DNA from: Leptospira sp.
GTDB lineage: Bacteria > Spirochaetota > Leptospiria > Leptospirales > Leptospiraceae
Reading direction: 5' to 3'
Assembly: GCA_009991425.1 (NCBI GenBank)
Contig: JAACWH010000022.1
Location: forward strand, 1-64,000
DNA: 64,000 nt
Made by a program: the position numbers and the translations under genes. Shown piece after piece: positions 17,689-25,649 of the stretch (positions are counted from its first letter, which is position 1; the number at the start of each line of letters is the position of its first letter). Under the pieces are notes generated by a model. It had not been told where the DNA came from and did no database searches. It was given only the letters and a program-made list of their open reading frames with translations.

Positions 17689-19170
17689 ATGAGTAGTGTT
17701 AGCCAAGATTCCAAAACTAAGGGTAAAGATACAGATCCTATTACAATTTCTCTAATTAAAGGAGACGGTATAGGACCTGAGATTACAGATGCAGTAATTA
17801 GTATACTTAATGCGAGTGGTGCAAATTTAAAGTATGAAGAAGTCGAAGCAGGAGAGAAGGTTTATCTTGCTGGTAAGACTTCAGGTATCGCAGACTCGGC
17901 ATGGGACACAATGAGAAAATACCCAATTCTTCTTAAGGGACCAATCACCACTCCCAGAGGAACTGGGTATAAAAGCCTAAATGTTACAATTCGAAAGACT
18001 CTTGGTTTATATGCAAATTTGCGGCCAGCAAGAACTTATGATCCATATGTTAAGACAAAACATCCGGGAACTGATTTAGTCATTGTTAGAGAAAATGAAG
18101 AAGATACATACGCAGGTATTGAGCATAGACAGACTAGAGAGGTTACTCAATGTCTTAAACTAATCACTCGACCTGGGACAGAGAAGATCGTAAGGTATGC
18201 CTTCGAATTTGCTAGATCAAATGGAAGAAAGAAAATTGCCTGCATGGTTAAGGATAATATCATGAAAATTACGGACGGATTGTTCGCTTCTGTCTTCAAG
18301 GAAATTGCAGATGAATATCCAGAAATAGAAACTGAAAGCATGATTATAGATATTGGAGCTGCTCACCTTGCGAATAATCCTCAGAAGTTTGATGTAATCT
18401 TGGCGCCTAATTTGTATGGAGATATTTTGTCTGACATAGCAGCTGAGGTTACTGGTTCTGTTGGTATGTGCGGCTCTTCCAATATTGGTGACACCATTGC
18501 AATGTTTGAAGCCGTTCATGGATCCGCGCCTGATATTGCTGGAAAAGACATAGCCAATCCGACTGCACTAATCAAAGCCGCAGTGTTAATGTTAGTTCAT
18601 ATAGGAATGCCTGAAAAAGCGAACCTAGTTAGAAATGCCGTCCTCAAAGCATTGGAAGATGGATATCGAACTGCGGATATTTTTACATCTGAGCCTGGAA
18701 CCCAAAAAGTTGGTACTGCAGCATTTACTCAGGCTATCATTGATCGATTGGGTGAGAATCCTAAGCACTTAAAAGTTAGAGAGCTACAGAAACCTAAGCC
18801 TATCGTTCTGCAAAAACCTAAAACATTAGAAGTAAAGAAATTGGTAGGTGTGGATGTATTCATTGATGAATATAACAATCGTGATCCAGAGACACTAGGA
18901 AAGAAGATGGATGCAATGAAAAATTCCAGCCTTAATCTAAAGTTGATTACTAATCGAGGAGTGAAAGTTTATCCAGATGGACAACCTGAAACATTCTTAA
19001 CCGATCATTTTCGATGTAGATTCGTTTCCAATGAGGGAAAGGATGTTTCTCATAAGGATGTAATCGATCTACTCGCAACTTTCAATTCTGAAAATTTAGA
19101 AGTGATTAAGACAGAAAATCTCTATACCTTTGATGGCAAGATAGGTTATTCCTTAGGTCAGGGAGAATGA
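17689..19170 (+). CDS. icd: Isocitrate dehydrogenase, probably NAD-dependent
   Basis: The 493-residue protein has the catalytic core (about 20-345) plus a C-terminal extension of about 130 residues, like the Thermus-type enzyme. Substrate motifs are seen: R-G-T-G-Y-K-S-L-N-V-T near 85-95, R-E-N-E-E-D-T-Y-A-G-I-E, V-K-D-N-I-M-K, and D-I-L-S-D. The coenzyme loop reads H-G-S-A-P-D-I-A-G, with D282-I283 where NADP enzymes have Lys-Tyr; this favours NAD. It makes 2-oxoglutarate in the TCA cycle. AGAGGGAGCG is an upstream purine-rich ribosome site. A possible operator array precedes it and a terminator follows. Confidence 0.92.
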   Translation: MSSVSQDSKTKGKDTDPITISLIKGDGIGPEITDAVISILNASGANLKYEEVEAGEKVYLAGKTSGIADSAWDTMRKYPILLKGPITTPRGTGYKSLNVTIRKTLGLYANLRPARTYDPYVKTKHPGTDLVIVRENEEDTYAGIEHRQTREVTQCLKLITRPGTEKIVRYAFEFARSNGRKKIACMVKDNIMKITDGLFASVFKEIADEYPEIETESMIIDIGAAHLANNPQKFDVILAPNLYGDILSDIAAEVTGSVGMCGSSNIGDTIAMFEAVHGSAPDIAGKDIANPTALIKAAVLMLVHIGMPEKANLVRNAVLKALEDGYRTADIFTSEPGTQKVGTAAFTQAIIDRLGENPKHLKVRELQKPKPIVLQKPKTLEVKKLVGVDVFIDEYNNRDPETLGKKMDAMKNSSLNLKLITNRGVKVYPDGQPETFLTDHFRCRFVSNEGKDVSHKDVIDLLATFNSENLEVIKTENLYTFDGKIGYSLGQGE

Positions 19171-19185
19171 AACGAGCATAAGACG

Positions 19186-19231
19186 ATAGATTCTATTGTA
19201 TTTAATGTAATTTTAATTCAATAGAATCTAT
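19186..19231 (+). terminator. Hairpin after icd
   Basis: ATAGATTCTATTG (19186-19198) pairs perfectly with CAATAGAATCTAT (19219-19231), giving a 13-base stem with a 20-base loop, followed by TGTTCTTT. It lies 15 bases after the icd stop. Confidence 0.6.
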
Positions 19232-19251
19232 TGTTCTTTGCTATAGTAAAT

Positions 19252-19271
19252 CTTACCTTACCTTACCTTAC
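19252..19271 (+). repeat. Pentanucleotide repeat (CTTAC)x4
   Basis: Four exact tandem copies of CTTAC lie between the icd hairpin and the convergent ABC permease gene. They are not in a coding frame, so a length change would not switch a protein. Confidence 0.8.
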
Positions 19272-19321
19272 TTTAAGATTGTGAACTATTCTATTCTAAA
19301 TATCTTAAAGAAATGATTGGT

Positions 19322-20083
19322 TTATTTTTTAAATCTGTAACCTGTTTTAGAAATCCATCTTAAAGTAAGTATACAAGCTGCTAGAAAACCACAAATAGTA
19401 AGTAAACTAATCTCAATGCTTACATCAGAGATCTCGTAAAAACTCCAACGAAAACCACTGACTAAATAAAGAACAGGATTGAAAAGACTAATAGTCTTCC
19501 AAAAAGGAGGAAGCATATGAATTGAGTAGAAACTTCCACCTAGAAATACCAAAGGTGTTATAATAAGCATCGGAATGAGTTGTAGCTTCTCAAATCCATC
19601 CGCCCAAATACCAATTAGAAATCCAAATAGACTAAAGCTAATACAAGTTAGAATTAAGAGAAGTATCATTAAGATGGGATGTTCTATATGGATAGGAACA
19701 AATAGTGATGCTGTAGCAAGCATGAGTATTCCTAAGATTAATGATTTGGTTGCAGCAGCTCCTACAAATCCGACTACTATTTCAAGCATGGAAATTGGTG
19801 CTGCTAGAATCTCATACATGGTTCCAGTGAATTTCGGAAAATAAATTCCAAAGGAAGCATTTGAAATACTTTCTGTTAGTAGAGAAAGCATGATGAGTCC
19901 TGGAACGATAAATGATCCATAATTAATTCCGCTTACTTCTTGGATTCTGGATCCAATAGCTGAACCGAATACCACAAAATACAAAGAAGTTGAGATGACA
20001 GGGGAGGCAATACTTTGGATTAAGGTTCTTCCTGTTCTTGCCATTTCAAAATTGTAAATTGATTTTATTGCTTGAAAATTCAT
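19322..20083 (-). CDS. ABC-2 type exporter permease
   Basis: The 253-residue protein has six membrane segments and the ABC-2 family pattern (N-terminal amphipathic region with R-T-G-R-T-L, a P-G-L-I-M-L-S segment after helix 2, and F-N-P-V-L-Y-L before the last helices), like E. coli YadH. It pairs with the ATPase encoded immediately upstream, whose stop overlaps its ATG by four bases. The cargo is unknown; drug, lipid or polysaccharide export are all possible for this family. Confidence 0.85.
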   Translation of the reverse strand: MNFQAIKSIYNFEMARTGRTLIQSIASPVISTSLYFVVFGSAIGSRIQEVSGINYGSFIVPGLIMLSLLTESISNASFGIYFPKFTGTMYEILAAPISMLEIVVGFVGAAATKSLILGILMLATASLFVPIHIEHPILMILLLILTCISFSLFGFLIGIWADGFEKLQLIPMLIITPLVFLGGSFYSIHMLPPFWKTISLFNPVLYLVSGFRWSFYEISDVSIEISLLTICGFLAACILTLRWISKTGYRFKK

Positions 20084-21024
20084 TTTGATTCCTTAATGAG
20101 TTCCACAAAGATTTCTTCTAGAGAACTTTGCTTAGTATGTAAGTCTTTATAATTGATTTTCGCCTTTTTAAGATCATCTAATAAATTCGCTATGCCTTTA
20201 TCAGAACTTTGGCTATTGAAATTGTATCGAAGTTGATTCCCATCTTGCGAGATTTCTAATTTATGTTTACTAAGACTTGTTGGGATAGATTTAATTGGTT
20301 TCTTTAATTCAAGTAGTAATTCCTTTTTCCCTAACTTCTTCATTAGGCTATCCTTGTTCTCAATTAGGATTAATTCGCCCCGAGTCATGATTGCAATTCT
20401 ATCTGCAATCTCTTCTGCTTCTTCAATATAATGAGTTGTAAGGATTATAGTGACGCCTTTTTCTCTAAGCTCACTTACGATTCGCCACATATCTTTACGA
20501 AGTTCTACATCAACTCCTGCTGTAGGCTCATCTAAAAATAAGATCGATGGCTCATGAGAGAGAGCTTTTGCAATGAGAACTCTTCGCTTCATCCCACCTG
20601 AGAGAGTCATAACTTTTTGATCTTTCTTATCCCATAGAGATAGAGATTTTAAAATAGATTCCAAATATTCTTTGTTAGGTTTCTTGCCATACAATCCCCT
20701 TGTAAATTGTAAGGTAGACCAGACAGATTCAAATTCATGTACATGCAATTCTTGTGGAACGATTCCTATCTTTGATCGGGTAATCCTAAATTTGTCAATG
20801 ATACTATCTCCATCCACAAGTACTTCTCCCGTACTCTTAGATACGATTCCGCAGATTATAGAAATCAATGTAGTCTTACCTGCACCATTTGGTCCAAGTA
20901 TTGCCACTATTTCTCCTCGTTTAATTTGGAGGTTAATATTAATCAATGCCTTAAACCCGTTCTCGTAGCTTTTGCTTACATTTCGAATAGTTAAGATTGC
21001 ATTACTGATTAGATTAGAACTCAT
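20080..21024 (-). CDS. ABC exporter ATP-binding protein
   Basis: The protein has Walker [10 protein letters not shown], the signature L-S-G-G-M-K-R-R-V, Walker [13 protein letters not shown] and the switch H in L-T-T-H-Y. An additional C-terminal region of about 80 residues follows, as in DrrA/YadG-type exporters. The ATG at 21024 is preferred over the TTG at 21051, because a TTGACA/TTTACT promoter-like pair lies between them. From this start the protein has 314 residues. It forms an exporter with the permease that follows. Confidence 0.87.
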   Translation of the reverse strand: MSSNLISNAILTIRNVSKSYENGFKALININLQIKRGEIVAILGPNGAGKTTLISIICGIVSKSTGEVLVDGDSIIDKFRITRSKIGIVPQELHVHEFESVWSTLQFTRGLYGKKPNKEYLESILKSLSLWDKKDQKVMTLSGGMKRRVLIAKALSHEPSILFLDEPTAGVDVELRKDMWRIVSELREKGVTIILTTHYIEEAEEIADRIAIMTRGELILIENKDSLMKKLGKKELLLELKKPIKSIPTSLSKHKLEISQDGNQLRYNFNSQSSDKGIANLLDDLKKAKINYKDLHTKQSSLEEIFVELIKESK

Positions 21025-21030
21025 ATGGGA

Positions 21031-21059
21031 AGTAAAAAAAAGATTCAGCAATTTGTCAA
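21031..21059 (-). promoter_or_regulatory. Putative promoter of the ABC exporter operon
   Basis: On the minus strand TTGACA (21059-21054) and TTTACT (21036-21031) are separated by 17 bases. Only six bases lie between the -10-like box and the ATG at 21024, so the transcript would start at or near the start codon. The -10 match is four of six, so this is a moderate prediction. Confidence 0.4.
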
Positions 21060-21143
21060 GGTATGAGATATTTTTCCGTCAATTTGAATCTTTAAATTAG
21101 AGATATTTCCAAATTTTGAGCCTATCTTTACTGTAGATATAAT

Positions 21144-21260
21144 ATGTTACATAAAATAATCAAAGGTCAATTTATTAATTCTTTGAAAAAATTAGATTCT
21201 TTATTGGATAATCTAAAGGGAGAAACTATGTCTAAAAAAATTGACGAAGGGAATCATTAA
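21144..21260 (+). CDS. Possible small protein, 38 residues
   Basis: An ATG frame from 21144 to 21260 encodes a Lys/Leu-rich peptide (I-I-K-G-Q-F-I-N-S-L-K-K-L-D-S-L-L-D-N-L). An internal ATG at 21228 has an excellent ribosome site (AAAGGGAG) but would give only ten residues. No homologue is recognised. It is the only coherent frame in the 286-base gap between the exporter and the two-component genes. It may be chance. Confidence 0.22.
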   Translation: MLHKIIKGQFINSLKKLDSLLDNLKGETMSKKIDEGNH

Positions 21261-21337
21261 ATAATTTTTATTTCATATAACAACAGTTTATTCAATTTTT
21301 AGGCACAATAGGAATGCGCTAGGGAAGTCGGATTATT

Positions 21338-22681
21338 TCATGTTATAGGATGATTCCAAGTGAATCGAATTTTTTTAAGATTTTGCCATACTTCTAAGCT
21401 TCCGCCCATTCTCTCTGCTGAACTTCTGGAAAGTGCTAAACCTAGACCTAATCCTTCTTTATTTTGAAGAGATTCTTCATTCTCTCCCCTAACAAAAGGA
21501 AGAAACAATTTTTCTGTATTAAGAATATTTTCATAAATACCATTTTCAATTGAAAAACTTATTATATTCCCAATAATTTTTAACTCGATTATAATCTCAT
21601 CTTTGGGATTTCCATATAGCAATGAATTATCGATTAAATTTTTAAAGATGGACTCTGACCATACTGGATCTAGAAAAGCGGATGTATTTTGTTCGATTGA
21701 TTTAGTAAGTTTAATATTTTTATCCTGAATATATTCATTTCTATCAGTGAGAATTTTATTTAATAAAGTGTTTAAATTTGTATCCTGGTAACTTCCTTCT
21801 TGGCTATTCAATTTGGAAAGTTGTAGAACCGCACCAACTAGCTCATCTATTCGTTCAATTTCATGAGTCAGTTCTTTTTTACGTTTCAAAATTCCTGTAT
21901 TAGTTTCTTCGCTTTCATCGGAAAGTAATTCCAATATCACTCTCATCCGAGCAATAGGAGAACGAAGTTCATGGGAAACATGTGCATTTACATCCTTAGA
22001 GTTTTGGAGTGCTCTTTCTATTTGATTCGCCATTAGGTTGATGGTTTCAGCAACACTTGCTAATTCATCTTTCGAATAAATTTTGGCTCTTCTGTTTAAA
22101 TTTCCCTGAGCGATTTCCAATGCCGTATTCTTAATTTCTGTTAAAGGCTTCCCAATCAAATAGTTCAAGGGAAGAAATAAAATAATAAACCCTAATAGAA
22201 GGGCTAATACTATTCCAAGAATAAGATGTGGACCTCCTCTATCAGGTTTTGGAATAGAAATAACTACTATAAGGCCTTCTTCTAATAAATTAATTTTCGC
22301 TAACCATGAATGTTCGCTTTTGCTAAATTGACTATTCTCAATTTTTATAAAATGGTTTCCTACTATCTTAGGGATATCTTCTTTGGAATTACTTCCTAAA
22401 ATTGTTTCTGTTGAATCTAAGATCCAAACCTTCCCACCAATCCATCGTCCGATTCTTTCAGAACTAAGCTGCGCTGCTTTGACTCTATTTGATTCCCAAT
22501 TATCGTTTTGTAAATTATTTATCACCAACTCAGAAAGTGATTTTACTCGATCAGAAAGAAAAGATTCCCATTGAGCTTTTTCATTCATTTCATTCATATG
22601 AAATAGTAAAGTAACCATAATCGCTATTGCAAAAAGTAGTGTTAGGCAAAAAGCGATATATAATTTTAAATAAAGTCTCAT
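21338..22681 (-). CDS. CpxA-like sensor histidine kinase
   Basis: The 447-residue protein has membrane helices at about 5-27 and 153-172, enclosing a periplasmic sensor of about 125 residues. HAMP follows at about 175-228, HisKA with H237 in H-V-S-H-E-L-R-S-P-I-A-R, and an ATPase domain with N-L-I-D-N-S and G-L-G-L-A-L-S. The H-E-L-R-S-P-I-A-R-M sequence is typical of the CpxA branch. The start overlaps the regulator's stop by four bases. The divergent CpxP-like gene suggests envelope-stress sensing. Confidence 0.86.
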   Translation of the reverse strand: MRLYLKLYIAFCLTLLFAIAIMVTLLFHMNEMNEKAQWESFLSDRVKSLSELVINNLQNDNWESNRVKAAQLSSERIGRWIGGKVWILDSTETILGSNSKEDIPKIVGNHFIKIENSQFSKSEHSWLAKINLLEEGLIVVISIPKPDRGGPHLILGIVLALLLGFIILFLPLNYLIGKPLTEIKNTALEIAQGNLNRRAKIYSKDELASVAETINLMANQIERALQNSKDVNAHVSHELRSPIARMRVILELLSDESEETNTGILKRKKELTHEIERIDELVGAVLQLSKLNSQEGSYQDTNLNTLLNKILTDRNEYIQDKNIKLTKSIEQNTSAFLDPVWSESIFKNLIDNSLLYGNPKDEIIIELKIIGNIISFSIENGIYENILNTEKLFLPFVRGENEESLQNKEGLGLGLALSRSSAERMGGSLEVWQNLKKIRFTWNHPIT

Positions 22682-23385
22682 GATTTTATATCTCGTATAA
22701 ATCTGTAACCCTTACCCCAGATAGTTTGGATGCGGTTACCTCCTGCTCCGATTTCGTCCATCTTATTCCGAAGCTTAGATACGTGAACATCTATGCTTCG
22801 CTCAAACCCCATAAAGTCTCTACCTTTCGTTATATTCATGATTTCATCTCTTGTGAAAATTTTATCACAATCAGTTGTGAGCACATAAAAAATATCTGCT
22901 TCTGCTGAAGATAATTCCACTTCTTTAGTTTGGAATTTTAGAGTTCGAATTATACGATCAAAGTATAGTTCACCAATTGAGATTTGAGAACTGGACTTAT
23001 CATTATCTGAGCTATTGGAATTGTATCTTCTAAGTATAGCACGAATACGTGCATCCAGTTCTCTTGGATTAAAAGGTTTCGGAAGATAATCATCAGAACC
23101 CAGTTCAAGTCCAACAATACGGTCAGAATCATCGCCTCTAGCTGTAAGAATTAAGATTGGAATATTATTACTAGTTCGAATTTCTTTTAATACTTCCAAG
23201 CCAGATTTATTTGGAAGCATAATATCTAAAACTATGAGCTCAGGTTGGACAGATTGTATCTTTTCATCTACATCAGAGCCTATAAAATGACTATATACTT
23301 TATACTCTCGATTTTCAAGATACTGTTTAAGTAGATCTTGTAATTTTACATCATCATCGATAACGAGGATTTTCATTTCAGACAT
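22678..23385 (-). CDS. CpxR-like OmpR-family response regulator
   Basis: The 235-residue protein has a receiver domain (acidic pair at 10-12, phospho-acceptor D54 in I-V-L-D-I-M-L-P, Lys in L-P-K-P-F) and a C-terminal OmpR-type winged helix ending I-W-G-K-G-Y-R-F. It is the first gene of the pair with the CpxA-like kinase. The 188-base gap to the divergent CpxP-like gene carries two GTAAA-type direct repeats matching the known CpxR box, so self-regulation and activation of that gene are likely. Confidence 0.9.
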   Translation of the reverse strand: MSEMKILVIDDDVKLQDLLKQYLENREYKVYSHFIGSDVDEKIQSVQPELIVLDIMLPNKSGLEVLKEIRTSNNIPILILTARGDDSDRIVGLELGSDDYLPKPFNPRELDARIRAILRRYNSNSSDNDKSSSQISIGELYFDRIIRTLKFQTKEVELSSAEADIFYVLTTDCDKIFTRDEIMNITKGRDFMGFERSIDVHVSKLRNKMDEIGAGGNRIQTIWGKGYRFIRDIKS

Positions 23386-23455
23386 AGCTTAATCATAAGT
23401 TCAAGCAAGAAATGACAAGGACTTAAAGATATATTATAATGAATTAGCTATCAAT

Positions 23456-23470
23456 TTTACAAATTTTTAC
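23456..23470 (-). promoter_or_regulatory. CpxR-box-like site 1
   Basis: On the minus strand the sequence is GTAAAAATTTGTAAA, an exact match to the enterobacterial CpxR consensus GTAAA-N5-GTAAA. It lies about 70 bases upstream of the regulator gene. Confidence 0.6.
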
Positions 23471-23497
23471 AATTAATAGATAGATTGTAAAGTTCTG

Positions 23498-23512
23498 CTT
23501 ACAAAGTTTTAC
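23498..23512 (-). promoter_or_regulatory. CpxR-box-like site 2
   Basis: On the minus strand GTAAAACTTTGTAAG matches the same pattern in nine of ten fixed bases. Its centre is 42 bases (four helical turns) from site 1, and it lies 61 bases before the CpxP-like start. Confidence 0.5.
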
Positions 23513-23573
23513 ATGAAGAACAAGATTACAGCCTTAAAATAGATTATTATAGATCTATTAAAGGAGGGTTCTA

Positions 23574-24029
23574 ATGAGAGCCAAAAAAATTTTTAAATTC
23601 GCTACCTTCTTACTTTTTGGAGTGTTGACTCTAGGTGCATTCTCGCATTGCAGACCTAAATGGAATAGGGACCATAGTGAGAAAATTCTAAGTCACATGG
23701 ATAGAAAAGTTTCTAAATTAGATTTGGATGAAGCGCAAAATGTGAAGTACCAATCCATCCGATCAAGGATACAAGCTGATCTAAAGATAGGTCATCAAGA
23801 AAGAATGAAAAGCATTGGTAGAATCAAATCAGAATTTCTAAAAGACAATCCTGATGTGAATACACTTAGTACGCAGATCAAAGAAGATCTTACTAAGAAG
23901 GATAATCTTATGTTCAAAGCACCTGAGTATTTTGCAGAGATATATGCCATACTCAATGCAGATCAGAAGAAAGAAGTCAGAGATTGGGTGAATGATAAAC
24001 TTGAAGATTTCGAACCAACAACTAACTAA
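23574..24029 (+). CDS. CpxP/Spy-like periplasmic lipoprotein
   Basis: The 151-residue protein has a signal peptide with a probable lipobox ending at C26 (G-A-F-S-H-C). The all-helical mature part has Spy/CpxP-type repeats: L-D-L-D-E-A-Q near 50 and L-N-A-D-Q-K-K-E near 129, relatives of the L-T-x-x-Q motif. CpxP inhibits the Cpx kinase and binds misfolded proteins. The very strong ribosome site AAAGGAGGG and the divergent Cpx-like pair fit an inducible stress protein. Its Cys anchor differs from the soluble E. coli CpxP. Confidence 0.72.
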   Translation: MRAKKIFKFATFLLFGVLTLGAFSHCRPKWNRDHSEKILSHMDRKVSKLDLDEAQNVKYQSIRSRIQADLKIGHQERMKSIGRIKSEFLKDNPDVNTLSTQIKEDLTKKDNLMFKAPEYFAEIYAILNADQKKEVRDWVNDKLEDFEPTTN

Positions 24030-24116
24030 TGGGAGTTATCGAATAAGATAAAATTCATTTGGAAAATAAATATCTAAATAATTATTAACATATTTTATTT
24101 ATTTATTTATCTTTAG

Positions 24117-24149
24117 TCCCAAGGAGGAATACTTTTTCCTTGGGATTTT
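24117..24149 (+). terminator. Terminator of the CpxP-like gene
   Basis: TCCCAAGGA (24117-24125) and TCCTTGGGA (24137-24145) form a nine-base perfect stem followed by TTTTC. It lies 88 bases after the stop. Confidence 0.75.
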
Positions 24150-24176
24150 CTAACTTATTTAAATACTATTTTTGTT

Positions 24177-25649
24177 TTATAAATTACTTTTTTTTATAAC
24201 TAATGTCTTACGCTCGCAGAAATCTTCCATTGCATAACGAACTCCTTCTCTTCCGATGCCAGATTCTTTCATCCCACCGTAAGGCATATGATCTGCTCGA
24301 AATGTAGGAACTTCATTAATAATCACACCACCAACTTCCAGTTCATCGAAGCATCTTTGGATATTACCTATATGATTTGTGAATACTCCTGCGTGCAATC
24401 CGTATTTAGAGTCATTGACTTTGTCTATTGCGGATTGGAGGTTTGCAACTTTTTCTAGAATAGCTACAGGGCCGAAGGCCTCTTCTTGGGATAGCTTGCA
24501 GTCACTTGGTACATTTTCAAGTAGGCATGCATTTAACACTCCTCCTGTAAAATCTCCACCAACCAAAACTTTTGCTCCCGCATTTTTAGCTTCATCTATC
24601 CAAGAGAGAATTCTTTCTTTAGATTTCGCATCTATCAGCGGACCTACTATCACGGATTTGTCTTTTGGATCTCCAGATTTTATTTTAGTAAATTCAGAAA
24701 TTAATTTCTCTTTAAACTCATCGTATATATCAGCTACTGCAAAAATTCTTTGAACAGAGATGCAAGATTGACCAGCATAAGCAGTCGCTCCAAAAGCAGA
24801 TCTCGCTGCGGCTAGATTTAAATCGGCATCAGATGCTAGTATCACTCCAGCATTTCCACCTAATTCTAATAAAACTTTCTTTTTGTTTCCGATTTCTTGT
24901 AATTTCCATCCTACGGATGGTGAGCCTGTGAAACTAATAATGGATATGCGAGAGTCTTTGCTGAGTAAACTTGCATTTTCATTGCTTGCGAATAGCACTT
25001 GTAATGCTGAACTAGGGATGAGATCGTCTTCTTTTCCGAATTCATCATTCACATCAAGACAGGCTTCTTCAAATATCTTGGCAAGAAGAAATGCCGCTCC
25101 AGGAGCTTGGGGAGCTGGTTTCAAAATTATAGGCGCACCCACAGCAAGAGCAGGGGCGACTTTATGTGCCACTAAATTCAATGGAAAGTTAAATGGTGTT
25201 ATAGCAAGAATGATGCCCTTGGGAAAGAATTCTATTCTTGCTGTTGCAAAGGCTCTTCCTCCAGCATCCACATCCATAGCATAGGTCTCACCGACAAATT
25301 TGGTCGCTTCTTCCGAAGCAGTCTGAAAGGTAGCAAGACATCTTGTAACTTCTCCATCAGCAAGTGTATGAGGCTTTCCTGCTTCAGAAATGATGATATC
25401 TATATATTCTTGTTTTCTAGCTTGGATTTTATGTTGCATAGCAGCAAGCAGCCTTGCTCGAATAAAACGAGAACTTTTCTCGAATGGTTTCTTAGCCTGG
25501 GCAGCTGCTTGAAGCGTACTTTCGATTTCTTCAGGTGAAGCAATACCGTATTCATTTAAGCTCTTTCCATCATATGGATTGTTTACTCGGTGAGATTCTT
25601 TTGATTCTATCCATTTACCACCAATCCATTGTTTTATGGTTTTACTCAT
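24177..25649 (-). CDS. NAD(P)-dependent aldehyde dehydrogenase (possibly succinate-semialdehyde dehydrogenase)
   Basis: The 490-residue protein is a full-length aldehyde dehydrogenase with F-T-G-S near 240, the catalytic Glu in L-L-E-L-G-G-N-A-G near 263 and the catalytic Cys in A-G-Q-S-C-I-S near 300. It is the last gene of a leftward operon with a class III aminotransferase (four-base ATGA overlap) and a second aldehyde dehydrogenase. In a putrescine-to-succinate route it could be the succinate-semialdehyde step. That assignment comes from context, not from residues. Confidence 0.85.
   Translation of the reverse strand: MSKTIKQWIGGKWIESKESHRVNNPYDGKSLNEYGIASPEEIESTLQAAAQAKKPFEKSSRFIRARLLAAMQHKIQARKQEYIDIIISEAGKPHTLADGEVTRCLATFQTASEEATKFVGETYAMDVDAGGRAFATARIEFFPKGIILAITPFNFPLNLVAHKVAPALAVGAPIILKPAPQAPGAAFLLAKIFEEACLDVNDEFGKEDDLIPSSALQVLFASNENASLLSKDSRISIISFTGSPSVGWKLQEIGNKKKVLLELGGNAGVILASDADLNLAAARSAFGATAYAGQSCISVQRIFAVADIYDEFKEKLISEFTKIKSGDPKDKSVIVGPLIDAKSKERILSWIDEAKNAGAKVLVGGDFTGGVLNACLLENVPSDCKLSQEEAFGPVAILEKVANLQSAIDKVNDSKYGLHAGVFTNHIGNIQRCFDELEVGGVIINEVPTFRADHMPYGGMKESGIGREGVRYAMEDFCERKTLVIKKSNL

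Noticed and set aside
24379..25284. Two plus-strand frames of 124 and 133 codons
   Set aside because: Both are antisense shadows of the aldehyde dehydrogenase gene, which has full catalytic motifs.
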